Origin: Fibrobacterota bacterium
GTDB lineage: Bacteria; Fibrobacterota; Fibrobacteria; UBA11236
Assembly: GCA_947466585.1 (NCBI GenBank)
Contig: CANIEU010000007.1
Coordinates: 38,158 to 102,157, forward strand
Length of the DNA stretch: 64,000 bases
Direction of reading: 5' to 3'
Part shown: piece after piece, positions 1 to 9,058 of the stretch
How the letters are laid out: every line of letters begins with the position of its first letter
Position numbering within the stretch: position 1 is the stretch's first letter
Position numbers and translations under genes: made by a program
Notes under the pieces: generated by a model
The model's input: only the letters and a program-made list of their open reading frames with translations
What the model was told of the DNA's origin: nothing
The model's database searches: none

Positions 1-149
1 CGCCACGGGTCGCGTTTATCGACGAGCGCGATGCGCTGAGTCGGTTTGCCGGGGTGGGGGGCACCCGAAAGCGTGAGGGCGGCCAGCAGGCCGGCAGGAC
101 CGGCACCGATGACTAGGAAATCGTATTCGGGAAGAAGGGGGTCGGTCAT
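1..149 (-). CDS. FAD-dependent oxidoreductase, N-terminal fragment
   Basis: Only the first 49 codons lie in the window. The gene starts with ATG at 149 and runs off the left edge. The visible protein begins MTDPLLPEYDFLVIGAGPAG, a beta-strand followed by the GxGPAG dinucleotide-binding turn of a Rossmann FAD-binding fold, then a long helix and a second strand (RIALVDKRDP) whose acidic residue would bind the ribose. This fits an FAD-dependent oxidoreductase or monooxygenase. Substrate and subfamily cannot be told from this fragment. It lies downstream of the phosphatase and ferredoxin-NADP reductase genes on the same strand and may share their transcript. Confidence 0.75.
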   Translation of the reverse strand, partial: MTDPLLPEYDFLVIGAGPAGLLAALTLSGAPHPGKPTQRIALVDKRDPW

Positions 150-200
150 GGGGAATGAAGGTAGGAAGATGCGGAGAAAGATTCTCAATCGCCCCGGCGG

Positions 201-881
201 CTAATCGATCGCGGCATACGCTTTTCGTGCGGGAATATGGTGGAATTTCTTTTCTTCGGGGCACCAGGCCGTGAGTTCCTTGCCGTACACGCATCCGGTA
301 TCGAGACCCTTGAAACGGGGCAGGTCGACCAGCCCGCGTTCTGCCCAGTGTCCGAACACCACCGTTTTCGCCGAAGCGCCGGCTGTGCCGAGGCATTCGA
401 ACCACGGAGGATCCTCCCCTTGCCGGTTCATGTTGTCCCCCGTGCCATCCCAAGTGCGGATGTTTTGCAACACCTTGGGGCGCATTTTCGCGGGGTCTGC
501 GATACCGGGTTCAAGTCCCGCATGCACGATGATGAGGTCGGGTTCTTCGATGTACAGCGGCCATTTGGAGATTTGATCCAGCCAGTAATCGCGCTCCTTC
601 CCGAGGGAGGCGAGATAAAACGCATGGCGCTCGGTACGCTTGGCAGGGGAAAGCGCCGCCGCGTTGAGCAGATGCTGTTCGTGGTTCCCAAGCGTGATGC
701 GTGCTCCGAATTGCCGCAGTAATTCCAGCGCTTCGCGGGCCTTGGGTCCTTTGCCGATGATGTCGCCCACCGAAAAGAGTGTGTCGTACCCGGGCATGAA
801 TTTGAACCGAAACAGAAGCTCCGCCAACTCGTCGGCGCAGCCGTGGATGTCGCCTACAATCAGGCGGCGTGGCTTCTTCAA
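201..881 (-). CDS. PPP-family metallophosphoesterase (ApaH/serine-threonine phosphatase-like)
   Basis: A 226-residue calcineurin-like phosphoesterase. The metal-binding motifs appear in order: GDIHG (about residues 10-14), GDIIGKGP (39-46, the GDxxxKGP variant of GDxVDRGP), GNHE (about 66-69), HAGL (about 119) and FGHW (about 176). An RTWDG segment, as seen in ApaH-like phosphatases, is present. The product is probably cytoplasmic and hydrolyses either dinucleoside polyphosphates or phosphoproteins; the sequence does not decide between them. The start is TTG at 881, preceded by GGAGG 7 bases upstream. It follows the ferredoxin reductase by 15 bases, so the two are likely cotranscribed. Confidence 0.85.
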   Translation of the reverse strand: MKKPRRLIVGDIHGCADELAELLFRFKFMPGYDTLFSVGDIIGKGPKAREALELLRQFGARITLGNHEQHLLNAAALSPAKRTERHAFYLASLGKERDYWLDQISKWPLYIEEPDLIIVHAGLEPGIADPAKMRPKVLQNIRTWDGTGDNMNRQGEDPPWFECLGTAGASAKTVVFGHWAERGLVDLPRFKGLDTGCVYGKELTAWCPEEKKFHHIPARKAYAAID

Positions 882-896
882 CGCGTATCCTCCAGA

Positions 897-1715
897 TTAC
901 CAATATTCTTCGATATGCAATGAACCTTGGGCCGCGGGCGAATGGGTGATGTAGCCCTTGGGCTCAAGCACCTTCTTCACGTCCTCGATCATCGCGGGAT
1001 TGCCGCACAAAAACACCGAGGCCTTGCCCGGGTGTAGTTCGAGACCCAATCGCTCCTTGAGCACATCAGAGTCGAAATACCGCGTGATGCGACCGACATC
1101 GCCCTTCCAGTCCGGATCGAGATGCGGACGCGTGATGGAGGGGATGTAGGTCAGGTTTGGAAGCGAGGCGGCGAGGGCTTTCAATTCTTCCACATAGCCG
1201 TGTTCTTTTCCGGTCGGTGCGCCCTGCAGAATCACGAAGTTCCGGTTAGAGGGCTGAAGACGCTCCGCGCGCATCATGGAAATGAACGGTGCGAGGCCGG
1301 TACCGGTTGCGGCGAGAATCACCCATTCGCGATCCGGAGGAACCTGCTCGAGGGTGAAGGTACCGCGGATTTTTTCGCCGAGGTGGACGCGGTCTCCGGT
1401 TTTCACTTGCACTAGGCGCGGTGTGAGCGAGCCCTTGGAGACCACCGAGATGAAAAATTCGATCTGTTCGACTTCATGGCCCGCGCTGGCGATGCTGTAA
1501 GCGCGCAGCAGCAAACGATCTGGTTTCTGCTCTTTGAATTCGGGTTCGCTGTCTTCGCGGCGCGGATTGTTGGTCGAGAGACCAACAAGCACGTATTGGC
1601 CCGAGATGAACGGGGCGACGGGGGCGTCGGGTCGAACCTTCAGAACAAACAATTCCGGCGTCACGTAATCAACGGCTGTGACGGTGGCGTTGTATTTCGC
1701 AGCGATGGGGTCCAT
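897..1715 (-). CDS. fpr: Ferredoxin--NADP(+) reductase
   Basis: A 272-residue flavoprotein of the bacterial FNR family, which shuttles electrons between NADPH and ferredoxin or flavodoxin. The FAD-binding barrel includes RAYSIAS (arginine, tyrosine and serine contacting FAD). The NADP domain includes ATGTGLAPFISMMR and a FLCGNPAMIEDV segment near the C-terminus, which ends HIEEYW as in FNRs with a terminal aromatic residue. ATG at 1715 (MDPIAAKYNATV) is chosen over an in-frame codon at 1778, because the family begins here and the extra 21 residues are not FNR-like. The gene is divergent from gapA. Confidence 0.88.
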   Translation of the reverse strand: MDPIAAKYNATVTAVDYVTPELFVLKVRPDAPVAPFISGQYVLVGLSTNNPRREDSEPEFKEQKPDRLLLRAYSIASAGHEVEQIEFFISVVSKGSLTPRLVQVKTGDRVHLGEKIRGTFTLEQVPPDREWVILAATGTGLAPFISMMRAERLQPSNRNFVILQGAPTGKEHGYVEELKALAASLPNLTYIPSITRPHLDPDWKGDVGRITRYFDSDVLKERLGLELHPGKASVFLCGNPAMIEDVKKVLEPKGYITHSPAAQGSLHIEEYW

Positions 1716-1786
1716 GAGGGATAATCTACTCTCGCAGGCCGGTTTTTTTTCGCCTGAGCGCCTAAAAAGTCGCATCAAAACAATAG

Positions 1787-2977
<1,191 letters not shown>

Positions 2978-2987
2978 GAACGTCCGG

Positions 2988-3054
2988 CCGTGCCGTGGCA
3001 CGGTCGCAATCGCGTTTGATTCCGGGCGTCCGCGGTCGAAAGATGCGGGCGCCC
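2988..3054 (+). terminator. Tandem hairpins between gapA and pgk
   Basis: The 107-base spacer holds a perfect 7-bp hairpin (CCGTGCC/GGCACGG, 2988-3003) and a second inverted repeat GGGCG/CGCCC (3024-3028 with 3050-3054) followed by TTTCCTTT. They may attenuate or process the transcript so that gapA is made in excess of pgk. There is no long T tract, so full termination is doubtful. Confidence 0.35.
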
Positions 3055-3084
3055 TTTCCTTTGATTCTGACACCGGAGAAACTC

Positions 3085-4320
3085 ATGGCCAAGCTGTTCA
3101 TCGAAGACCTCGACCTCAAAGGCAAGCGCGTTCTCGTGCGCGTCGATTTCAACGTGCCCGTCAAGGACGGCGTGGTGGAAAGCGACAAACGCCTGCGCGA
3201 ATCGCTGCCCACCCTGAACTACGTGCTCGCCCACGGAGGCAGCCTCGTGCTGATGAGCCACCTCGGCCGTCCCGACGGCAAACGGGTCGAAAAGCACAGC
3301 CTGAAGCCGGTCGCCGCGCGTCTGCAGGAATTGCTGGGTCGCCCGGTGAAGTTCCTCGACGATTGCGTTGGAGAGCCGGTGGAAAAGACCTGCGCCGCCA
3401 TTCAACCCGGCGAAGTGATCCTGCTGGAGAACCTCCGCTTCCACCTCGCTGAAGAAGGCAAGGTCAAGGCCAAGGACGGTACCGTCACCAAGGCCACCCC
3501 CGAAGAGATCGCCGCCTTCCGCGCTTCGCTCTCCAAACTCGGCGATGTGTTCGTGAATGATGCGTTCGGTACGGCTCATCGTGCGCACAGCTCCGTGGTC
3601 GGCATCGATCTGCCGCGCGCCTGCGGTTATTTGCTGAAGAAGGAGCTCGATTTCCTCGGCGGCGCGCTCGAAAATCCGAAGCGCCCCTTCGTCTCCATCA
3701 TCGGCGGCGCAAAAATCTCGGGCAAGATCGACGTGATCATGGCGCTGCTGCCCAAGGTGGACAAGCTCATCATCGGCGGCGGTATGGCCTACACCTTCCT
3801 CAAGGCGCAGGGCTTCGAGATCGGCAAGTCGCTGGTCGAGAACGACAAGATCGAGCTCGCCAAAAAGCTCCTCGATGAAGCTGGCGACAAGATCGAATTG
3901 CCGATCGACTTTCAGGTCACCGACGCGCTGGACTTCGGTGCGCGCAAGATCGGTTCGCCCCTTAAAGCCGTCCCCTTCGATGGCATTCCCGCAGCCATGG
4001 AGTCGGTGGATATCGGCCCGGAATCTGTTAAGAAGTTCGCCGAAATCATCACCAACGCAGGTACGGTCGTTTGGAACGGTCCCATGGGCGTGTTCGAGAT
4101 CGAAGCCTGTGCGATCGGTACCTTCGCTGTGGCCCGGGCCCTCGTGGAGGCCACCGCAAAGGGCGCCATCACCATCATCGGCGGCGGCGATTCCGCCGCT
4201 GCGATCGAACAGGCCGGCCTCGAAAGCCAAGTCTCGCACGTTTCCACCGGTGGCGGCGCCTCGCTCGAGTTTCTCGAGGGCAAGGCCCTTCCCGGCGTGA
4301 CCGCGTTGTCCGACAAGTAA
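3085..4320 (+). CDS. pgk: Phosphoglycerate kinase
   Basis: A 411-residue phosphoglycerate kinase, which transfers phosphate from 1,3-bisphosphoglycerate to ADP. Family blocks are clear: RVDFNVPVKDG near the N-terminus, SHLGRPDG, ENLRFH, NDAFGTAHRAHSS, then the C-domain nucleotide site with GGAKISGKI, VWNGPMGVFE and the IIGGGDSAAA and STGGGASLE loops. ATG at 3085 gives MAKLFIEDLDLKGKR. An upstream in-frame extension to 2899 overlaps gapA and is rejected. It lies in the glycolytic cluster between gapA and tpiA. Confidence 0.97.
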   Translation: MAKLFIEDLDLKGKRVLVRVDFNVPVKDGVVESDKRLRESLPTLNYVLAHGGSLVLMSHLGRPDGKRVEKHSLKPVAARLQELLGRPVKFLDDCVGEPVEKTCAAIQPGEVILLENLRFHLAEEGKVKAKDGTVTKATPEEIAAFRASLSKLGDVFVNDAFGTAHRAHSSVVGIDLPRACGYLLKKELDFLGGALENPKRPFVSIIGGAKISGKIDVIMALLPKVDKLIIGGGMAYTFLKAQGFEIGKSLVENDKIELAKKLLDEAGDKIELPIDFQVTDALDFGARKIGSPLKAVPFDGIPAAMESVDIGPESVKKFAEIITNAGTVVWNGPMGVFEIEACAIGTFAVARALVEATAKGAITIIGGGDSAAAIEQAGLESQVSHVSTGGGASLEFLEGKALPGVTALSDK

Positions 4321-4354
4321 TTCGATAAGTAATCCGATCAATTAAGGAGAGACC

Positions 4355-5113
4355 ATGACGCGTCGTATCATCATCGCCGGGAATTGGAAGATGCATAAGA
4401 CCGCGGAAGAATCCGCGACCTTGGCGAAAGAAATCGTCGCGGCCCTCAAGGCCGCGCCTTCGGCCAACGAAGTCGTGGTGTGCCCGACCTATGTGGCGCT
4501 CGATCGCGTCTCTTCGGTATTGGCCGGCTCCGGCATCGCACTGGGGGCACAGGACATGCACTGGGAAAACCAGGGCGCCTTCACGGGAATGATCTCGGGA
4601 GATTTGCTCAAGGCCGTCGGTGTGACCTACGTCATTCTCGGCCACTCCGAGCAACGCGCCTATTTCGGTGAAACTGATGCCACCGTGAACAAAAAGGTGA
4701 TCAAGGCTTTGGCCGACGGCCTCAGCCCGATCGTCTGCGTGGGGGAGACCCTCGAAGAGCGCGAAGGCAACATCACCGAGAAGGTGGTGGAGACCCAACT
4801 GCGTGGCGCTTACGCCGACATCTCCGCCGCAGACGCCCGCAAGACCGTGGTCGCCTATGAGCCCGTGTGGGCCATCGGTACCGGTCGCACGGCCACCTCG
4901 CAGCAGGCGCAAGACGTTCACAAGTACATTCGCGGCTTGCTGGCCTCCATTTACGACGCCGCGACCGCCGAATCCGTGCGGATTCAGTACGGCGGCAGCA
5001 TGAAGCCCGAAAACGCGGCCGAATTGCTGGCTCAACCAGACGTCGACGGCGGATTGATCGGGGGCGCTGCCTTGAAGGCCGACGCGTTTTTGGGTATAAT
5101 TGGCGCCGCTTAA
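4355..5113 (+). CDS. tpiA: Triosephosphate isomerase
   Basis: A 252-residue TIM barrel that interconverts dihydroxyacetone phosphate and glyceraldehyde 3-phosphate. AGNWKMHKT carries the N-terminal Asn/Lys of the active site, ILGHSEQR the electrophilic histidine, VAYEPVWAIGTG the catalytic glutamate and loop 6, and YGGSMKPEN with IGGAALK the phosphate grip. The Shine-Dalgarno AAGGAGAG precedes ATG 4355. Its stop codon is part of the first copy of a GC-rich repeat, and its 3' end contains a promoter for secG. Confidence 0.97.
   Translation: MTRRIIIAGNWKMHKTAEESATLAKEIVAALKAAPSANEVVVCPTYVALDRVSSVLAGSGIALGAQDMHWENQGAFTGMISGDLLKAVGVTYVILGHSEQRAYFGETDATVNKKVIKALADGLSPIVCVGETLEEREGNITEKVVETQLRGAYADISAADARKTVVAYEPVWAIGTGRTATSQQAQDVHKYIRGLLASIYDAATAESVRIQYGGSMKPENAAELLAQPDVDGGLIGGAALKADAFLGIIGAA
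5072..5100 (+). promoter_or_regulatory. Sigma-70-like promoter for secG inside the end of tpiA
   Basis: TTGAAG (5072-5077), a 17-base spacer and a perfect TATAAT (5095-5100) lie in the last codons of tpiA. Transcription would start near 5107, at the first of three tandem repeats, giving secG its own promoter. This rests on sequence match alone. Confidence 0.6.
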
Positions 5114-5190
5114 AAAGCGGAGCCGGAATGAAACGGCGCCGCTTAACGAGCGGAGCCTATCAACACAGGGCGCCGCCTAAATAAGCGACG
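5102..5190 (+). repeat. Three tandem copies of a 33-34 bp GC-rich hairpin repeat
   Basis: Copies begin at 5102, 5135 and 5169. Each opens with GGCGCCGCTTAA (third copy GGCGCCGCCTAA) and the first two continue into AGCGGAGCC. The inner CCGCTT/AAGCGG can pair as a small hairpin. The first copy contains the tpiA stop codon and the third runs into the secG ribosome-binding site. Related words occur before mreB at 8937-9053. Confidence 0.8.
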
Positions 5191-5201
5191 AGGAGATTCA
5201 C

Positions 5202-5606
5202 ATGGGCATTTGGTTCACATTATTGCTGATCGTGCACATTTTGGTCTGCCTCTTTCTCGTTTTGCTCGTGACCGTGCAGAACGATAAGGGTGGTGGTTTG
5301 GCCGGTGCCTTCGGTGGCATGGGCGGCAGCGGTGCCTTCTCAGGCAGCTCTGCAGTGACCATTTTGACCAAGATCACTCAGTGGACGGCGCTTGTCGGCT
5401 TCATCGTGCTGCTCGGTCTCAACGCCCTCAGCTCGCGCAGCCAGCGCGTCAACCTCGGCGAGTCGGAACTCAAGGGTTCGCATAGCGGCCTCTCGGGTGC
5501 GATTCCCGCCACCGGTACCCTCGGCCCAACGCAATCCAACGCGCCGGTTCCCGGAGCGGCTCCCGCCACGGCCCCTTCCGCCCCCGTCGGAGGCGCAGCG
5601 CAGTAA
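5202..5606 (+). CDS. secG: Preprotein translocase subunit SecG
   Basis: A 134-residue inner-membrane protein of the SecYEG channel. Two hydrophobic segments (about residues 3-24 and 52-70) flank the family loop with QNDKGGGLAGAFGGMGGSG. The C-terminal 55 residues form a Pro/Ala/Gly-rich tail longer than that of most SecG proteins. ATG at 5202 follows GACGAGGAG. It lies after tpiA, a neighbourhood seen in many bacteria, and before tRNA-Leu, which can be part of the same transcript up to the strong terminator at 5713-5744. Confidence 0.93.
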   Translation: MGIWFTLLLIVHILVCLFLVLLVTVQNDKGGGLAGAFGGMGGSGAFSGSSAVTILTKITQWTALVGFIVLLGLNALSSRSQRVNLGESELKGSHSGLSGAIPATGTLGPTQSNAPVPGAAPATAPSAPVGGAAQ

Positions 5607-5624
5607 TTCCTGACATTCGATTTC

Positions 5625-5707
5625 GCGGTCGTGGTGAAATGGTAGACACGCAAGCTTGAGGTGCTTGTGGGAGCAATCCTGTGACGGTTCAAGTCCGTCC
5701 GACCGCA
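5625..5707 (+). tRNA. tRNA-Leu (anticodon GAG)
   Basis: An 83-base class II tRNA. The acceptor stem is GCGGTCG/CGACCGC with discriminator A. The anticodon arm GCAAGC-TTGAGGT-GCTTGT places GAG in the loop. A long variable arm and a TTCAAGT T-loop follow. CCA is not encoded. It reads leucine CUC and CUU codons. Confidence 0.95.
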
Positions 5708-5712
5708 TTTTT

Positions 5713-5744
5713 AAAAGCCGCCCGGTTTTCCGGGCGGCTTTTTT
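5713..5744 (+). terminator. Intrinsic terminator after tRNA-Leu
   Basis: A perfect 12-bp stem, AAAGCCGCCCGG/CCGGGCGGCTTT with a TTTT loop (5714-5741), is followed by T residues. It ends the secG/tRNA-Leu unit. Confidence 0.93.
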
Positions 5745-5798
5745 GTTGTTCTTTGCCGCCATGTAATTCGCTGTTCCTAGACGGCTATCTTTCTCTCC

Positions 5799-6680
5799 AT
5801 GTTCTACAACCTTCTGTATCTAATTCCAAAAAACTGGCTGAGCCGGATGGTCGGGGCCATCATGGAACGCCGCTGGCCACTGGGCATTCATACCATTATC
5901 CGGGACCGCATGATCGCGGCGTTCAAGCCCGACGTTGGCGAAGCCGAACACGGACTCGAGGCCTACGCCACCTGGTCGGCGTTTTTTGTGCGGCGGCTCC
6001 GGCCCGGCGCTCGGCCGCTAGGCGCGTCGCCGCTCGTTTGCCCGGTGGACGGCACGCTAACGCAGCGTGGGCTGTTGCAGTCGAAGGAACTGTTTCTGAC
6101 CCAAATCAAGGGCATCCGCTATTCGCTTGCGGATCTGCTACCCGGATGGGATGCAACGCCGTATGCGGGCGGCTCCTTTCTCACTGTTTATCTCGCTCCC
6201 TACAACTATCACCGTATCCACACCGCCGCCGCCGGCCGCGTGGTGCGCGCGCGTCACGTGCCCGGAGCGCTTTGGCCAGTCAATGCGTGGAGCGTGCGCC
6301 GCATCCGCGAACTCTTCGTCCGCAACGATCGTGTGCTGGTCGAAATGGAATGCCCGCTCGACGGAAACATCGGCGGTGCCGACCATGAAATCGGACGCAT
6401 GACGATTGCCCTGGTCGGCGCCACCAACGTGGGCCGCACCACGCTGGATTTTTCCGACCTGCACGGCAATGCGCCCGGCGTGACGGCGGTGCGCGACATA
6501 CCGCTCTCCGGCGATGTGGTGCTTGCCAAGGCGGCGGAACTCGCTTGCTTCGAAATGGGTTCCACCATCGTCTTGGTGCTCGACGCCGCATGGACCGCGC
6601 GCCTGCAACCCGGATTACTCGACGACACCGAGCCGCAAACCGTGCGACTCGGTCAGGACCTGGCCGTACCCACCGCATAA
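5799..6680 (+). CDS. psd: Phosphatidylserine decarboxylase
   Basis: A 293-residue proenzyme that makes phosphatidylethanolamine at the inner membrane. Landmarks are the N-terminal hydrophobic/basic anchor, PVDGTLTQ (the conserved D-G after the first domain), YLAPYNYHRIH (His of the catalytic triad), and EMGSTIVLV near residue 253, containing the G-S-T site where the chain cleaves itself and the serine becomes the pyruvoyl group. Length matches the PSD-B type. The start ATG at 5799 has a weak ribosome-binding site. It stands at the head of a loose plus-strand run ending at the lipoprotein gene. Confidence 0.93.
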   Translation: MFYNLLYLIPKNWLSRMVGAIMERRWPLGIHTIIRDRMIAAFKPDVGEAEHGLEAYATWSAFFVRRLRPGARPLGASPLVCPVDGTLTQRGLLQSKELFLTQIKGIRYSLADLLPGWDATPYAGGSFLTVYLAPYNYHRIHTAAAGRVVRARHVPGALWPVNAWSVRRIRELFVRNDRVLVEMECPLDGNIGGADHEIGRMTIALVGATNVGRTTLDFSDLHGNAPGVTAVRDIPLSGDVVLAKAAELACFEMGSTIVLVLDAAWTARLQPGLLDDTEPQTVRLGQDLAVPTA

Positions 6681-6716
6681 TTTCCGCATCGCTTCCGTGC
6701 ATTCCGAAAAACAACC

Positions 6717-7589
6717 GTGAAGATCGAAGCGTCCCCCGCACTTCTGCAGAAGATACGCGCCTACGCGGAGCCGTTCGAGAGCATCCGTCCGGCGGTGTTC
6801 GCGCTGTTTCCCGGAAATACGCAGACGCTCTTTCCCTTCGAGCCGGAATCAGATCGCGGACTCGGCGTGCTGCTGCTTGCGGCCGCACTACATCGACCCG
6901 GCGGTGAGGCGCTTACCGCGCGCATCCTGGCGGATTTGTACCGCGCCTTCGGAACGGACATTTTCAAACTCAACCGGATCCCGTTTGAAAAAGTTCGAGA
7001 GACCGTTCAAGCGACTTTTGCCGCAGAAGCCGCTCTAATACTCGACGAAGCGGAGCAGGCAAGGATCCCGGGCATTCTGCGCAGCGTGTGCGATTTCTTT
7101 TATCGCGTGGGCCCGCTTGGCCCGTGGCTCGAGTCGGCGCCCGATTGGGAGACGCGCGCGGGTGAACTCTGCAACGAAATCTACTGGATGGGACTGCGCT
7201 CGCTTACCCGCAGCAAGGCGCGCCTGTTCTTTTGGCTGCTTACCCGCATCCCCGATTTCGAAACGCACCTGCCCGCCATGGCGCATCACGCCCGTGGATT
7301 CGTTTGGCCCGTGAGCGACGCGCATCTTCGCTTTTGGATCGATATCGTCAAACCCGCACGCACGGCCGGCGCACGCAGCCCCGAGGAGCGTCTCAGCGCT
7401 TTCGCTGCCTTCGGGAAGGAACTTTTTCCCGAGGCACCGTGGCGGCTCTATCTCCCGCTCGACTCCTACCTGCGTCGCGACAGAGCGGGGAGTTTTACCT
7501 GCCGCACCGCCCAAGACGGATGTCGGCCCTGCCCATTGTCTGCACTTTGTCCCGCCGCCGGGCAGTTTATTCCCGGCGAAGGTTCATAA
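6717..7589 (+). CDS. Degenerate endonuclease III-like (HhH-GPD) protein with a C-terminal 4Fe-4S loop
   Basis: A 290-residue protein with no obvious name. Cysteines 262, 269, 272 and 278 have the C-x6-C-x2-C-x5-C spacing of the endonuclease III/MutY iron-sulfur loop. Upstream, MGLRSLTRSKARLF resembles the G-L-x-x-x-K-A helix of that fold. LPAMAHHARGFVW aligns with the helix-hairpin-helix LPGVGRKTANVVL, and SDAH with the catalytic VDTH. The hairpin glycines and catalytic lysine are replaced (AMA, His), and the spacing to the Asp is about 8 residues shorter. It may bind DNA or nucleotides without classical glycosylase/lyase activity. GTG start at 6717. The assignment is inference from motifs. 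Confidence 0.6.
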   Translation: MKIEASPALLQKIRAYAEPFESIRPAVFALFPGNTQTLFPFEPESDRGLGVLLLAAALHRPGGEALTARILADLYRAFGTDIFKLNRIPFEKVRETVQATFAAEAALILDEAEQARIPGILRSVCDFFYRVGPLGPWLESAPDWETRAGELCNEIYWMGLRSLTRSKARLFFWLLTRIPDFETHLPAMAHHARGFVWPVSDAHLRFWIDIVKPARTAGARSPEERLSAFAAFGKELFPEAPWRLYLPLDSYLRRDRAGSFTCRTAQDGCRPCPLSALCPAAGQFIPGEGS

Positions 7590-7602
7590 GTTTCTGCCCA
7601 TC

Positions 7603-8475
7603 ATGTTCGCCTTATTTGATCGATTCACCCGGTCGTCCGTTCTTCGGTGGTTTCCGCTGTTGGCCTTGCTGCCGATGTTGCAAGCCTGCGGGGGCGGCTC
7701 TGCGGCGCACGAATCCGGTTTGGAATGGAAGGGGAGCCCACTTCCCGTCGAGTCCCGCACCGCAGTCCCGGACACGGCCGCGTTGCGCGCAGCGGTGGAT
7801 CCGATCCCTCTCCGTCATCTTCCCAAACGCGTTTTGCGCGTTTCACCCGGTGAGTGGGGCGATTCTTTGCGGGTGTTCGACTTCGGCGGCGAACTCGAAG
7901 CATATGCGGCCTTTCAGGAAATCGCGTTGCTCGACGAGGATATCGAACTCGGTGTGACGGTGCTCGGCGATTGGATCTGCATGCGGCGAGGCAAATGGTT
8001 GATCTTAACCGATGCATGGAGTTGGAAGAACGGCGACATCTTCGAGCAGGCGCTTTCGCTTCCGGGTGCCCCGTTGCCGACCGGCATTCCCCGTTTGTTC
8101 GGCTCGATGGTGCATCAGGGGCGCATTCCCGGTTCGGAACGCGTTTTAGGCGATCGGTTTCTTGGATTGCATATTGATGTACCGGTTTTTTCGGTGCAGG
8201 TCGATTGCCACGGCGATACGGCCCGAGTTTATGCGTCACCGCGGTTACGGGGTGATGCGGCGCAAGCATTCACCGATCAACTCGCCCGTTTGCACGGATG
8301 GCAGGCCCGGGGTACGGCTTCGGAAAGGCGTTTTTTCCAAGAGTCGCCCGACCTGCCCCCGGCCACTTTGGAATTTTCGGGTCGTGGTATGGTCGCTGTG
8401 GAGGGGTGTTTTGACCCGAAGCTGACTGATTTCTGGTTAGAAATGCAGGCAAGGGGCCTAAAAAGCTTGAAATAG
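7603..8475 (+). CDS. Putative lipoprotein of unknown function
   Basis: A 290-residue protein with a short basic N-terminus, a hydrophobic stretch (about residues 14-27) and a lipobox-like LQAC with the cysteine near residue 29, followed by GGGSAA. This suggests an exported, lipidated protein. The body contains WGDSLRVFDFGGELEAY and a long beta-rich region that I do not assign to a named family; a distant likeness to DUF6599-type proteins is possible. It starts 14 bases after the Fe-S protein gene and may be cotranscribed with it. Confidence 0.7.
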   Translation: MFALFDRFTRSSVLRWFPLLALLPMLQACGGGSAAHESGLEWKGSPLPVESRTAVPDTAALRAAVDPIPLRHLPKRVLRVSPGEWGDSLRVFDFGGELEAYAAFQEIALLDEDIELGVTVLGDWICMRRGKWLILTDAWSWKNGDIFEQALSLPGAPLPTGIPRLFGSMVHQGRIPGSERVLGDRFLGLHIDVPVFSVQVDCHGDTARVYASPRLRGDAAQAFTDQLARLHGWQARGTASERRFFQESPDLPPATLEFSGRGMVAVEGCFDPKLTDFWLEMQARGLKSLK

Positions 8476-8506
8476 GCCCTCAACCGTTAAAATTTTGAAA
8501 TTTCGA

Positions 8507-8535
8507 TTGACATGGCCGTTTTCCGGCGTTATTTA
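8507..8535 (+). promoter_or_regulatory. Sigma-70-like promoter for the Hc1-type gene
   Basis: A perfect TTGACA (8507-8512) is followed by a 17-base spacer and TATTTA (8530-8535). The expected start lies near 8542, about 45 bases before the ATG at 8588. Confidence 0.65.
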
Positions 8536-8587
8536 CTGATAACGGGTTTTTAACCGTTTTGCATAACGTTTCGCAAAAGGAGTATCC

Positions 8588-8770
8588 ATGAGCCATATCC
8601 AGGCCCTTGAAACCGAGATTGCCAATCTCAAAGAAGAGTTTGAGAAGTTCGAGCGTGGAAACAAGTCGGCCGGTACGCGTGCCCGCAAGGTTCTCCAGAA
8701 CATCAAGCGCATCTCGCAAGATATCCGCATTCAGATCCAGTCCGCGAAAAAGACGGACGGCAAGGAATAA
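8588..8770 (+). CDS. Hc1-type histone H1-like protein
   Basis: A 60-residue, Lys/Arg-rich, helical protein. The segment NKSAGTRARKVLQNIKRISQ is typical of the small bacterial histone H1-like (Hc1) family found in Bacteroidetes and relatives. It probably binds DNA non-specifically and helps compact the nucleoid. The N-terminal half (QALETEIANLKEEFEKFE) has a coiled-coil pattern suited to dimerisation. AAAAGGAG precedes ATG 8588. It has its own promoter and terminator, so it is a single-gene unit that could be highly expressed. Confidence 0.85.
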   Translation: MSHIQALETEIANLKEEFEKFERGNKSAGTRARKVLQNIKRISQDIRIQIQSAKKTDGKE

Positions 8771-8824
8771 CCTTCCCGGCGCGCCCCACAGGCGCGCACC
8801 CGTTCCGGGCCATCTGAGCCTTCA

Positions 8825-8863
8825 AAGCGTCCCCACGGAATTGCTCCGGGGGACGCTTTTTTT
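8825..8863 (+). terminator. Intrinsic terminator after the Hc1-type gene
   Basis: AGCGTCCCC pairs with GGGGGACGCT around ACGGAATTGCTCC, followed by seven T residues (8857-8863). Confidence 0.9.
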
Positions 8864-8936
8864 CGACCCCCCCGTTTATTTGGATTTTGGCCGGGAAATT
8901 CCCCGGATTTGCTAGGTTATGCCCCAACGAATTTTA

Positions 8937-9053
8937 CGGGTGCCGCCTTCCAAACATCAGGCGCCGCTCGCCAATAAACGGGCATCACGCTGCGTGACGT
9001 CCTTCAAATAACGGGCGTCGCCTACCAAAAAATGGGCGCCGCCCTTAAAGGGG
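8937..9053 (+). repeat. Imperfect direct repeats in the mreB leader
   Basis: Five related words of about 21-35 bases precede mreB: ACGGGTGCCGCCTTCCAAA, AGGCGCCGCTCGCCAATAA, ACGGGCATCACGCTGCG, ACGGGCGTCGCCTACCAAA and ATGGGCGCCGCCCTTAAA. Their core GGGCGCCGCC is shared with the repeats before secG. The last copy touches the mreB ribosome-binding site. Confidence 0.65.
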
Positions 9054-9058
9054 CCCCA

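Noticed and set aside
9032..9058. ATG 9032 as the mreB start
   Set aside because: It lies in a repeat unit without a ribosome-binding site. TTG 9059 has one and gives the usual MreB N-terminus.
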